Source: Hymenolepis diminuta
Lineage: Eukaryota; Platyhelminthes; Cestoda; Cyclophyllidea; Hymenolepididae
Assembly: GCA_900708905.1 (NCBI GenBank)
Contig: CAADRB010000019.1
Span: 2,329,173-2,393,172 of the forward strand
Reading direction: 5' to 3'
Length of the DNA: 64,000 bases
Part shown: piece by piece, positions 25,421 to 36,500 of the stretch
Layout of the letters: the number at the start of each line of letters is the position of its first letter
How positions within the stretch are numbered: position 1 is the stretch's first letter
Notes under the pieces: model-generated
The model's input: only the letters and a program-made list of their open reading frames with translations
The model's database searches: none
What the model was told of the DNA's origin: nothing
Translations under genes and position numbers: made by a program

Positions 25421-28400
25421 TCAGAGTGTGGGTTTCTTGAAAATCTGCGCCAGCAACTGTTCAGCCGGCGGAGCCACATCCAATGGATACTGGCTAACTT
25501 GGCGCAGAGTGCGCAGTAACTCATTACCCGTGTCCAGACGACGCTTTCTTCGATGAACAGGTAACAGGAGCTGATCCCCTCCCATCCCTCCTTCCTCCTC
25601 ATCAATTAGCTCCACCTTAGAAAGAAGACCTGACGTTGATTGTTCTGATGGTGCAGATGCCATCTCCGCATGAGCCTATTCAAAAGCAAAAAGGCAAAAG
25701 TCAAGTCAGTAAGTTCCTGAAGCAGCCGATGAGATTTCAACTGGGCCATTTTTTTCATTAAAAACCTGGTGCAATGGTACAAATGATAGCCAAAAAGGCG
25801 AATTTGTTATGTCTTGAACAGTGTTCTTCCAAACCAATGATATTTGGTGTACTCGCTCAATGAACTCTATGCTGACCCTTCCATGGTTAAATAAGGTATT
25901 GTATTTAATTATTCTTAAATATCTCGACGATTTCACCAAGCTAATAGATGTACACGAGGAATATGAGAGACAAATCAATCGGGATACATAGGCTTCTATA
26001 GAACCAGCCAAACTGGATTATGTAGAAGAGCACATAAATAGTTTTTTTCGATTTTGAAAATTTCAGCTGGCACCGACTAGCTGGTAAGATTGACTGCTAG
26101 AGAAATTTACTACATATTAGGCTAGGATCTACACTCCAACTAAACGAAACCCTCCATTCAGAGGAAAAAGACTAAAAAGAACTCTAAGAAACCTCAAATG
26201 CAATGGTTTCCAACGTCTAAACATTAAACTTAAACATCATGGGATTCACTTGATACGACCAAAAAATGTGCACAAATAATGAAATTATGATTAGCGCCAT
26301 ATCATATAACTGTAGATATTTACCTTTTTAGGAGCCTCAGCAACCGAAGCAACAGTGGGCAAACCAAAGACGGCTAAATCTTTTCTCCCAATTTCGCGAC
26401 CTCTTTGCGTAGTAAAAACCACCGCAAGAGGAGGAACTGGAGTAGATTGAGCAGCAGGCAGAAAAACTAGAGCATTCGGACGAGAGAGCGGCGTGTTTTT
26501 CTCCTTCTTGGTAGAACAGCGTTGACGGTCACAGAAAGGGAGTGAGGGTGTCTGAGCAAATATAGCTAGGGACTGGAGACTTTCATTGTAAACGGTACCT
26601 AAAAAATGGAAGAATTCGTGATCATTAGACACCTTTGCATGCGGTTTTCAGACATGTACACAAGATTTCAACCTACAAGAACCGTTCATGAGTCCCACCG
26701 CAACAATAGGTTGTGAAGGATGAACAGCCAGAGCGCTGGTGGGTTTAATGTTGAAAACACCCGACCTGGGATTCAGACTGCCGTCGCTAGGGGAGATTTC
26801 AATAACAGAGAGAGCACCAAAGGCAGCTTCACATTTGAATGGACGAATAAGTATCACGCATGAACTAGCAGCGTGATTAAGCACCGCAAGTTGGACAATT
26901 CTTTTTCCAGCATCTTTTTCTGTTGGCAATTCAGACCAGGTTGAGAGATCCAGGGTGTGTAGGGGTAACATATCTTCCATTGTCATATTTCCTAAAAAGG
27001 GGCAAAAGCATGAGTAGATTCGAGTGATATCGATCTATAATTATTGAATGGGAATGCTCATCTCATTAGTTGGTGGTAGTCTATAGAAAGTTTGTCTAAG
27101 GGTAGTTCGTCAAATTTAGAATCATTCAGTCGATATTTCATGACATGAACCTATGTCTCTAATTTGAGAGATCCAAATAAAAATGTGATTTGTGTCCGAG
27201 TTCGCATACTAATTGGATGATGTGAATCAAGATCTGGTGCCTTAGTTTCCATTATTGCCGACGATCAATTAGAGATAATTAGCCCTACTTAAAATAATCA
27301 GTAGACGAAATTTTATTACAATGATTAGCTAACCCGAAATCCAACGAATCCACGCGAAAGTCTTAAGTGTTAATCCTGAAGCGCAAACAAGGATTGATTT
27401 CGGTCCCTGTCCCTTTACCCTATCAACTGCTTCCTCTCGACTTCTAAGAAGGTCTACTTTTTCCTCTGACTCAAGTTGAACATTCAATACAGCCACCTTT
27501 GGTAAAGCGGAAGGTAAAACCTCTCCTTTATTTTTACCATCCGGCATGGAGTAGAATATCAAATTAGGTTCGAGAGAAAAGCTGCCAACCTTCCTCCAAG
27601 GTCTCTGACTTTGCTGCACCTTTGAGGCAGGATTATACTGCCAAGTGATTACTCTTTGGTCACGAAGAATGAGCAGCGTATGGAAACCTTGCTGGCTTTC
27701 TGGGTGTCGAGTAAATTTTAAATCTGTGGCTTGGCACTTGAAATAGGCGACAGATTCACCAAATACCGCCTCATAAGTGAGTCTACAATGGAATTATTCT
27801 ATTTATAAACTGTTATGAAACTCAAGATGCGTCGAATTAAAGACTCGAACAATCTTACTCTGCAGCAGTTGAACTGCGACACCACCAAACGAGTTGTGCT
27901 TGGTTGTCAGATTGGCAACCAGCGTGATAGGGACGTTTGGCCTTGATTTTAGGCAACTGGAGTTCGGAATAAGTGACTATCCATTCACCGTCATTCCATG
28001 AGTCAACTAAGAGAGCTTCGGATATGAGTGGAACTGGCACATAGTCGCACAAAACGTAATTGCGCTGGTTCATTTCCATCTACAAGGAGTAAAATGTGAA
28101 GCCAATGTTATCCAGGTCAGCCTAGTAAAAGTAAATCCACAATATTTTCGAGTGTGATTACTTGAATCAACACACATCTTATAGGATATCCAAAACATTT
28201 CTGAGTAAGAATCTCACTTCCGGCCACCTCGGTATGTAAACCAATGCTAATCAACATGAAGCATTTATTAAACAGAAATGCAACACTATAATCCAATAAA
28301 CGCTTTTCTTTAAAACTCACCTATGTATTTAACTGTATGAAATTATCTAACGCATAAACGAAGACGGAAACAAACGGCATTGATTCTATCTCACTTAGAA

Positions 28401-30509
28401 TGAAAAAATGCAAAGGGATTTAATTTCTTGTAAAGAGAAATTTTCCTTAATGTGAATTCGGACTGGGGTTTACGATAAAACTTAAATCTATTGAAGAGGA
28501 TGTTTTTTCAACATTTACCTTTATCCAAGTACTCCGAAAACAGTTAAGAAACTCATATTCAATTTGTCTTTATGGTTGGTAAAACAATTCACTGAGCAAG
28601 TAACAGAGAGAGCTACGGAACAGGTCAATGACAATGACCGTAATTTGATACAAATATACGTTGCCTTTATAAATAATCATAATAGTATAATATTTCTTCA
28701 CTCATCTAAAATATATCGAAATTCAGTAATGAATGTTAGCAAACAGCTGCGATAACAGGGTTACACAGAAAATCCTATCTGATTCATGACATTTCAAATA
28801 TAACAAACCTGAAATCGACGTAATATAAGAACCGATCTATGACTCGAATTAGAAATTACGCATAGAAGCAAAAAGACTTACCGTGCTGATGATTTTAGCA
28901 TCGGCAGCATTGACAACTTGAAGACTGCCCAGAGATCCAGACAAAAGAACAGGAAAAGATGGCGTAGAGCTTGGAATATTATTACCCTCCATCTTTTCAG
29001 GATTACCAAGTGCAAGAGCAATCGTTGAATTCGAGTTGTGGCTAGCAGCCCACCGCCAACGCCCTGGAGTTTGATCAAGATTTGAGTGCTTATAGAGTAT
29101 CTGCATGGCTCCATTCATGACAAAGAAGCCTAGAGATTGGAGACAAAAGGTTATTTACCTAGGAAGATTCAATTAAAATAAACAGTTTGACTCAAAACGG
29201 TTAACTTACAGTTTCTTTCCAAGCAGATGACAACACAGTCTCCAGCTGCTCCACCTGGAGCACTAATAGATTGCACGGGTGAGTTCAACATGGAAAGAAA
29301 TCGCCGATTTTTCACCCCACCAAAAGAATCAGTTAAATCCCATTTAACCAACACACCCTCTAGACCACCACTGTAGAGATGTTTCCCTAAAGGGGGGAGA
29401 AATTAAACATCACCAACTTTCGTTTGGTATAATTAAAGAGAAAGAAACAACTTGCCTTCTCGAGTAAATGTGAGCGCAGTCGTGGAAAAGCAATGCCAGT
29501 GCATCACTGATCGTTTTACACGTTTGGGATGCAGGAGCTGGAAGTCACTATTGGGCATAAATTTCATGGCATGGTAATTACCGACCTCTTCCTTATCACT
29601 CTCTTCTTCAATGGAACTTTCTTCTTCCTCGTCGTTGCTATCATCGTCTTCCATCCTCTCATGAAAATATGTTGATGTGCGGACAAAGTTCCACCACATC
29701 ATGATCTCTCCCTTAGCATTACCTGTAGCAACAATCGGCTCTGTTGGATGACAAGCTATACACGTTAATCGCTTGAATCGTTTCAGAAGGGATTTATCGG
29801 CAACAGGCAGAGCATAACTAACGATAAGGTTCGATAAGTAAGGTTCGATACTTACCAAATATAGTTATTGTATTTAAACCAGTGTAAGTATAGTTTAGTG
29901 CCAGCAATTGCAGCTACAAAATGGTCCTATCAGAGTGAGTAAAACTTGAATGTAAGCTTACGTTCACGTCATATGCAGTTATTAAATCAATATCATGGAA
30001 AATGGTATGCCCTTGGTCAAAAGATGATTTAAAAACTGTAATGAGGCTTTTGTCCTTTTCTTCTAATGTTGCTACATATGTTGACGAGTAATTAACAAGA
30101 CAGGCAATGGGCTTTTTCAGAGAAAGTCTCTGGGAATAAATGAAAGTAAAAAAAACGGCAAACTTACAGATATACACCGACCAGTATGGATATCCGAAAC
30201 GATTACCTTAGTATCCAACCCGCAAGAAAATAACTAGAAGAGGTAAAAATTAAAGTAGATTATTACCTTATCGCCTTCTACCCACAATTTTGTAACGACA
30301 TCACCGTGCGAAGAAATTTTATATACATCTTTTCCAGTCTGGATATTGTGAGCATAAATTATTTTGTCCGATGCATAAATAAGAAGACTAAATATGGGTT
30401 AATGTCATAGGATTCCTTACCTATTTTGTTTAATAAACACGGGAGAAGTCTTACTTATAACCGCCGATTTTCTGTTGAACTTCAACACATCCACGCCTTT
30501 TGCGGGCAT
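25421..30509 (-). CDS. WDR75 orthologue (U3 snoRNP / t-UTP component)
   Basis: WD-repeat protein of the small-subunit processome (yeast Nan1/Utp17 family), a nucleolar factor for rRNA transcription and pre-18S processing. Fourteen exons (minus): 30421-30509, 30267-30387, 30168-30233, 29962-30129, 29856-29926, 29456-29817, 29210-29386, 28882-29129, 27859-28079, 27334-27782, 26677-26991, 26324-26598, 25766-25825, 25421-25675. They join in frame to 958 codons (human about 830). Best anchors are LTCIACHPTEPIVATGN (WD strand, exon 6), LYSGGLEGVLVKWD (exon 7) and SILVCASGLTLKTFAW (end of exon 10). The C-terminus ends in a conserved-type LLAQIFKKPTL. The first introns are only 33-38 bp. The intron after exon 6 is GC-AG (AAG|GCAAGT). 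An acidic insert (EDDDSNDEEEE) lies in exon 6. Least certain are the exon 10 donor (GG|GTTAGC) and the 60-bp exon 13. Confidence 0.9.
27225..27386 (-). repeat. WDR75 segment duplicated at 22568-22729
   Basis: Source or partner of the 162-bp near-identical copy 4.5 kb away. On the coding strand it covers the last codons of exon 10 (through FAWIRWISG) and the beginning of the next intron. Here the reading frame is open through the segment and joins exon 11 in phase, which argues that it is native to WDR75 rather than an insertion. Confidence 0.8.
29387..29455 (-). other. GC-AG intron of WDR75
   Basis: The 69-bp intron has donor AAG|GCAAGTTG and acceptor CCTTTAG. No GT donor nearby preserves the frame, whereas GC splicing joins TREG to KHLYSGG and restores the WD-repeat sequence expected for the family. 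The strong consensus around the GC donor is typical of functional GC-AG introns. Confidence 0.75.
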
Positions 30510-32496
30510 TTTTTGAATACACCGCAAAGGTTACGGGGTCATTAAACCATCTAAGAGGCACTGTTGACAATTTATTCGACGATAAATTTAATCATTGCCT
30601 TTTCTTGCAAAATTTTATTATTTTAAGAGTTTCGATTTATAAATCCGTCATGCATATTAATTTACAACAAGTTTAAATACTAAATTGGTTCTTCATCTGT
30701 AATAATCTCTGTTAATTTAATTGCATTTACGTAATTTACTCCGAAATGGTTTATACTTTAATCATTAGCAAACGGTGAGCACACATTTTTGCTTTGAAAT
30801 CATCTAAAAGTAATTTATTGCAAAATTCTTAAGTTAAATAATCGCATACGTAATACGGATCGCTATGTATAAGAATCTTTGTGGAAACACTTATTAATTT
30901 CTGGTCTTGGGTTGCAGAGTTTTAGTGTACATATGGTCAAATATGCTGCAAATGTTATAGAAAATCTACTCCACTTTGTAGGAATTTTACGTCTTTTAAA
31001 TATGTCTCCACTGATATACCTTTTAGTTCGATGTATCAGCTCTTGTCATTTTTCAATTTCTTAAATTCCAATGTAAATAATTTTGTTAATCAGTTAATTT
31101 TCACGATTCTCATTAACCAATATCTGTAAAAATCCGTATTTCTTTGTTTTAAAAGCAGACAATTCTTCTTAATTAAAATTTTTATTTCTAGTTTAAAAAA
31201 GTAAGAGTTTTCTAACGGTTTTTTAGGCTTTATTGAGTTAAAAGTATCCAATAAATATGCTATACTCAGCAGATGTCTATCAACACCTGGCGATTAGAAA
31301 TGATTGACTACCAATAAGATCACGACTTCAGTGTCTACAGGTTTTCTCGCTGTATGTGGGCGTGTTTGGGAACAGATACTTTAACAAATGCCAGTCTTCA
31401 CGCCGAGACACCAACCACAAAACATGGCTGACGTCTAACGAAGAGATGTTTCGTATATAAATCTAATTTACTCATAAATAAATTGAGGTGGCTTCCCGGC
31501 CACCTTCGTACTGATTTAGCTACAAGAGTGGCTTGACTTATTCAATTTATTCGATCGATACGACCCTGTTAGGCTTAACTTTATAAAGTAGTAAGAAATA
31601 TAACTGAGAGTATTCCTTTATGATAACGTAATTAAATAAAATAAAATTAATAACAGAAACATTGTATTAGTCGAAGAGTAAAATATAGAATATAAAATGT
31701 TAATCTCTTAGCTTTACGGAAATTCATAAAGTTTTATTTAGAATTATGCTAATTGCATTTTGCAATTTATTCTGAAGATGAATATATGAATTTTATTTGC
31801 TCGTTTTAAAAATGATATATATGGGAAATATCAAGCAACGAGTTGTAATATCAACGGATCATGCGCAATCGGTAAGGATCAAATTTCTCAAGCTATTAAT
31901 CAGCGGAATTATTTATAATAAACTAATATTACGGGAAATTACGCAAAAATATATTACAAGAATCGTTTTCAAGATGAAACTGCAACATAGTAATGAGAAC
32001 TAAAAGTACTTGGGAAAAAATATCATTAAGAATCGCCATCATTTTATCCAGTTATAATGCTTGAAAATTTAAAAATGATGAAGACTAGCGGGATAATTAA
32101 CTGACAAATGCTTTTTTTTCAGAAATGCTCAAGTATTGAATCCTGAACCTAATTAAGCAAAGTATTTTTAATGCACTTTAGATATGCACATTGGAGCCCC
32201 ACTGACTGCCCATCCCACATTACATCATTTTATCAATATTTGATCAAAATCATTGGACATTATGGCCACCGGATGTATATCGATTTATTTAAAAATAATG
32301 GACCTTCGATAGGTAAGTAAGTTGCAAACTGCATACACTCCATATTTATATCGAAAAATATGCCTTTAATGATAATTTAACTAAATTTGTACTCCCTGTA
32401 TGCTTTCTCGAGCAAAATGAAAAGAAATACTACATGTTTATCGATTTCCACATTATCAGTTCGCGTAAATTTCGATCGAAGTACATGCCCTCATGT
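30510..32496. other. Intergenic region between divergent genes
   Basis: Separates WDR75 (minus) from the secreted-protein gene (plus), so both promoters lie here. The WDR75 start region shows no clear TATA. A more GC-balanced patch at 31260-31560 contains a 7-bp-stem hairpin (AGGTGGC / GCCACCT, 31486-31505) just after an AATAAA. It is not a histone stem-loop, and no gene end was recognised there. Confidence 0.45.
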
Positions 32497-32565
32497 CCAA
32501 TAAACCAATAATTGCAGTGCAGTGCAGTGTACCGCAATTTCGATCTAATACCGCAACTATAAAAT
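32497..32565 (+). promoter_or_regulatory. Promoter of the secreted Cys/Gly-rich gene
   Basis: Two CCAAT-like motifs (CCAATAAACCAATAATT, from 32498), a triple TGCAG repeat (32513-32527) and a TATAAAAT box (32558-32565) lie 48-116 bp upstream of the ATG at 32613. Spacing implies a 5' leader of about 20-25 nt. Compact TATA promoters of this kind suit a highly or stage-specifically expressed gene; this is inference. Confidence 0.6.
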
Positions 32566-32612
32566 GTGCGACTCACGAGATCGTTGTATGGAGTTGAATC
32601 TCAGAGAGAGAA

Positions 32613-33161
32613 ATGATCAAGAAGTTTATCTGTATTATTTTTCTTAGTGCTCTTGTTTCTGCATCACCATTTGGATGCATGGGCCCTGTTGGAAGCCCTG
32701 GTATGCCACAAACCTTCAAGAACTGCAAAGCGTCTGTCTGTCACAATGGCCCATACACTGGCTACGGGTGCAGCAATGGTATTTGCCCTTACATCTGCCA
32801 TGGTAGCGCTTGTACACAAGTTGGCGGTCCAATGGTGGGACCCAGCCCATTCCCGGGAAGACATATAGGTAACCCCTTCTCCATGGGTAATGCCTTCGGT
32901 ATGCAAGACCCTAACTTTGGTGGTTTCGGTGGTGGTATGATGCCTGGTATGTCTGGCCCTGGACCAAATATGATGGATCCATTCAGTAATCCTTCTTTTG
33001 GTGGATATGATGGATATGGTTATGGACAAGATATGGGGCCCCTATCATCCGGCAGTAGCCGACGTGGACGCTCAAAACGCGAGAGTTGTTCCAGTAGTGA
33101 TTGTGAGGACGATGACAAGTCTGGAGAGTCTGGCAAAACAAATTCTGGATCGGCGAATTAA
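32613..33161 (+). CDS. Secreted Cys-rich, Gly/Met/Pro-rich protein
   Basis: Single-exon gene of 182 residues with its own TATA promoter. Residues 1-17 form a signal peptide (KK, then IICIIF-type hydrophobic core, likely cut after VSA). Residues 18-68 carry eight cysteines (22, 38, 43, 53, 58, 62, 67 and one in the signal at 7), including a dense YGCSNGICPYICHGSAC stretch. Residues about 70-148 are rich in Gly, Met, Pro and Phe/Tyr (GGFGGGMMPGMSGPGPNMM). A basic SRRGRSKR motif, a possible furin-type cleavage site, precedes a Ser/acidic tail with two more Cys (SCSSSDCEDDD). It is probably an extracellular or secretory-granule structural protein. Gly/Tyr-rich flatworm eggshell or tegument proteins look broadly similar, but I cannot assign a family. 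No intron is needed. Confidence 0.8.
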   Translation: MIKKFICIIFLSALVSASPFGCMGPVGSPGMPQTFKNCKASVCHNGPYTGYGCSNGICPYICHGSACTQVGGPMVGPSPFPGRHIGNPFSMGNAFGMQDPNFGGFGGGMMPGMSGPGPNMMDPFSNPSFGGYDGYGYGQDMGPLSSGSSRRGRSKRESCSSSDCEDDDKSGESGKTNSGSAN

Positions 33162-35035
33162 TTATAATACAACTTTTGATTTATAATTTTAATAATCGTA
33201 ACTTGGAAATATACGTTTTCTCACAAATCCAACATTTTCGCTTTTAAATTATATGTTCTCTCTTATAAATTTTTAAATTACTGGATCTCAGTAGTTGATT
33301 AGAAAAGTATTCGAAGTTATTTCATAGGTAGGAAAAGATGATGATCTTTGTAACACATCCAACTAATACTGACCGTGAAATATTGTTTTACTGTTCAGAT
33401 TTCAGGATTGGCAGCTGCGAGCTGACGCGAATTAGTGTTCTCTTGTAATTATACAGACCTTCCCGTGACAACACTCTTTTCCGAGGATTAGAAGTTGGTG
33501 GTTTGAAATGAGGTTTAAAGTAGCTGTAGTAAATCTACGTTAAGAGCCTAACCAAGATAGGCTAGATATCACACAAAACCAACAATCTTCTTAAGACCAC
33601 TAGGAAACCGTCTTTTATGGATGAGAAGACTAAAAGTTGGATTGGACAATTATGAATGAGTGGGGGAAGAAGGAAGAAGTAGAAGAAGAAATTGGGAGGA
33701 AAGAGGGAGGCTCCAGTACGGAGGGAGGAAAATGTAGAGACTAAACGGACCTATTGGTCAGGGTGTGTAGGTATTACAGGTTACTTTCTTTAATGAGCAT
33801 CGACAATTGCCAAAACTTTGGTGATTTAACTAAAAATGTTAATAGTTATATTCTTGTAATGTGTAATGTTGGCAGCAGATTATTAAATTACATAACCGTG
33901 CAAAACCGAAGTAGGACATTAATCTAAAGCAGTTTAATACTAAATAAAACGTTGATCTAAGACCACGAGGATTTGCAATACAGTACGGTTAGCTCACTGT
34001 TATGAGGATTGCTACCGTCATTCTAACCCTCATGAGAGAAAGAAAGGCTAAGCCAGACATTTATTGACGTGATTCAGAATCTATTTATATACTTATAATG
34101 TTGTTGTGCTTGTGAATGGCCAGATTTCCCATTACAGGTAGAGGTATATAGAATTTTACCTACTGACAATTTACTAGTAGTAGTATTATAAAAAATACGG
34201 CACCAAATTGCCTGCTCTCGAAAAGGTGATCGTTATTGGCCAGAGAAGACTGAACCCATCGTTGATTGCCATTTATTTCATGTTCGATATGATAGAATCT
34301 GATTAGTCAGCCAATGAACCGATCCAGGAATGATTACGGTTGACTTCGATGTGCAGTGACCTGTCACGGTAACTACTTGAATGTGGCGTGTTGATAATGT
34401 GACATTAATATTGCGATTACAGTGAATGTCAAAGTATTGTTTCGCCCGTCCATCACAGCTTATACATAAAGGATAATATTTAGGACTTACTCTCTTTTGC
34501 CTTTAATACGGGATATAAACATCCTATCAGGTTGAGAGGCCGCCACAAATACAATGAGTGGCACTTCAGACGTCCATCTCTATTATGAAAACCTAACGGA
34601 CATGATATAAAGCAAATATTCTCTGTATTATTCAGGAAAATTAGAATCCAATGCCCTGTTAAGCAGTTCTTCATTTAAGATTTAAAGCCATACATGCGTA
34701 GTTTCATCATAAATGAAAAGTTTACATTATGAAGATGAAGAAGTAAAAGGCGATGGTGATGACCTGTGAAAATGTAAATACATATGTGCTTCATGGCTGA
34801 ATACGCGATGGCGAATGCGATCTAAAAGATCCACTGCATGCTTAAAATGAATCCACCGATCATAGTTAAAACAGGGAGTTGAATGTTGACCCGGTAAAAT
34901 TTCACCGTCACATGTGACACATAAATTTCTTTTCTAATAGGTTCTCATTCTTGTTCTCCTATGCTCATGCATTATGCCTAGGCGAAATAATAACAAAATA
35001 ATTATTACTTAAATTTCTTGCAGTCGGTCCTTAAT
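33162..35035. other. Repeat-bearing intergenic DNA
   Basis: No gene. A purine-rich block at 33610-33730 (GATGAGAAGACTAAAAGTTG near 33621, then GGAAGAAG tracts) loosely resembles 55330-55440 and 41440-41490, suggesting a dispersed repeat. A separate block at 34527-34570 matches 49232-49276. Confidence 0.4.
34527..34570 (+). repeat. Short dispersed repeat, copy 1
   Basis: TTGAGAGGCCGCCACAAATA followed by CAATGAGTGGCACTTC closely matches 49232-49276 (CTGAGAGGCCGCTACAAATA, AAATGAGTCACGCTTC) in the same orientation. Similarity fades outside about 45 bp. Likely a fragment of an unrecognised element. Confidence 0.55.
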
Positions 35036-35280
35036 TTGCTAGTGAAGGCGGTTCTAGAGCATTGCAGTTGTAGTTATTATAAGCCCCAAGCGTGTTGGAT
35101 ATATGCTCGCAACCTTGCGGGACCAAAATGAAGCACACGCCTACACACAGAATAGACCAATAGATAAACCCAACCGGAAACTCAGTGTGGCTACATTCAG
35201 CGGTCGATATAGCTCATGGTGGAGCTAGGCTGACGTGAGGCAGAAGACCACCTTCACTCACCATTTGTAATCTTTATATT
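35036..35280 (+). repeat. LTR-end-like repeat, family 2, possible copy 3
   Basis: GC-balanced segment ending in ATTCAGCGGTCGAT near 35196 and GGAGCTAGGCTGACGTGAGG near 35221. The ATTCAG-YGGT and AGCTAGGCT landmarks occur in the same order as at 23966-24015. The match is weak; this could be coincidence. Confidence 0.25.
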
Positions 35281-35697
35281 TCTTAGTCCTTATTCCCATT
35301 TTTAATACATCTTATTGACTTTATGCCCTGTCATTTTTACTTGCCTTATCAATATGAAATGTCTCAATAAAGATCTATTTCGATCACGATACCTCCATTA
35401 CGTTAGAAGTCCGCCAAGTTCGTGAAAGGACACCTGTGCAGATGAATGGTTATACCGTCTATAATGCATCTGATTGTAACTTCATTAAACTAAATTCTAC
35501 ATAACGGGCAGGTGTTATGATTCGGACAACAATTGCAAAATGCATGGTTGAAGGCATTTATCGTTCCGATATGCGGCGTAAGACAAATCATACATATGCC
35601 TGCAAATGTAGTTCGTGTCAGTCTTAAGTGCGCACAAGAATAAAAATATATGCACATTTGAACAAGTAGATGGGGAACAATTGGAAAATGATACTGA

Positions 35698-36500
35698 TAT
35701 TAGAGTAACAACTTACGGCTGACAAATAACACTAACAACAGTCGCCAATTTGTAGCTCCCTGAGTAAGGTCTAACAGCAATTGTGAAGTAGAACACCAAG
35801 GGTTGATTAGATCAAAATGTATTGAACGAATCGCAATAAGGTACTCAAGAGGGTAAGAGAGAATTGAGGAACGATGGGAGTTAGAAGGCAGCGTAGGAGT
35901 ATATACCTGAAAAGTGTATGCCTGCGTGTATGTATCTGTGGGTATTGAAAGACGGTTTATGTGAGTCACTTAGGCGAGGATGCGCGCGTGCAGTGGGCCT
36001 CTTGAAGGAAAACTCTCTATGCATTTCCAGAATTACTTTTTATCCGCATTCTCTAATGGCAATACTCCGATTTTTCGCCCACGAAGTTATCTTCCTATGA
36101 TGCGTAAACACTATCTGCCGTGTCTAATCGCCCCTATCGATCCCCCCCCCCCTTTTCTATAACCACCCCGTTTCACCTAAAAAGCGCATCTACGCTCATG
36201 TTCTCGCGAGTCCTTACCCAAGTGACTCATATAAAGCTATCTTTGTTTTCCACTCAATAACAACGCACGCTTGTCAGTTACCGGTTCCTATGCTTCCTGC
36301 TTATCTCCTCTCTTCCTCAACACACTCCCTTCCCTATCTTTCTCTCTCTTACTTCAAACCCGTTGTGGTTTCCTTGAATACATTTTGGTCTAATCAACTC
36401 TTGGTGTGCTCCACAATTGTTGTTAGCTCTTACTCAAACAGCTACGAATCGGTGACTGTTATTGCCGTTGTAATTTGTTAGCTGTAAACCCTTAGTTGTT
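35698..36500. repeat. Palindromic LTR-like element (head-to-head arms)
   Basis: The left arm (35698-36005), read on the minus strand, matches the right arm (36185-36500), read on the plus strand, at roughly 75-80% by eye. Both contain AATACATTTTG(A/G)TCTAATCAAC, then CTTGGTGT, CACAATTG(C/T)TGTTAG, CTTACTCA and GCTAC(A/G)AAT, and end after GGYGACTGTT. The two arms face each other across about 180 bp that includes an 11-C run (36142-36152). The arms match LTR-like copies at 22131-22567 and 46251-46500. At the outer edge of each arm is TTGGCGACTG (left) or TCGGTGACTG (right), where a primer-binding site would lie. It could be two LTRs inserted head-to-head, a foldback element, or an inverted-terminal-repeat derivative. 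Confidence 0.6.

Noticed and set aside
25706..26011. Whole 101-codon minus-strand frame inside WDR75 as a separate gene
   Set aside because: Only its NTVQDITNSPFWLSFVPLHQ part fits, as a 60-bp WDR75 exon with matching phase on both sides; the rest is intron.
26992..27418. Missing WDR75 exon caused by a repeat insertion
   Set aside because: First suspected from a phase mismatch, but extending exon 10 to 27334 restores phase and supplies the expected WD strand.
31486..31505. Hairpin resembling a histone 3' stem-loop
   Set aside because: Loop and stem sequence do not match the histone consensus and no histone gene is upstream.
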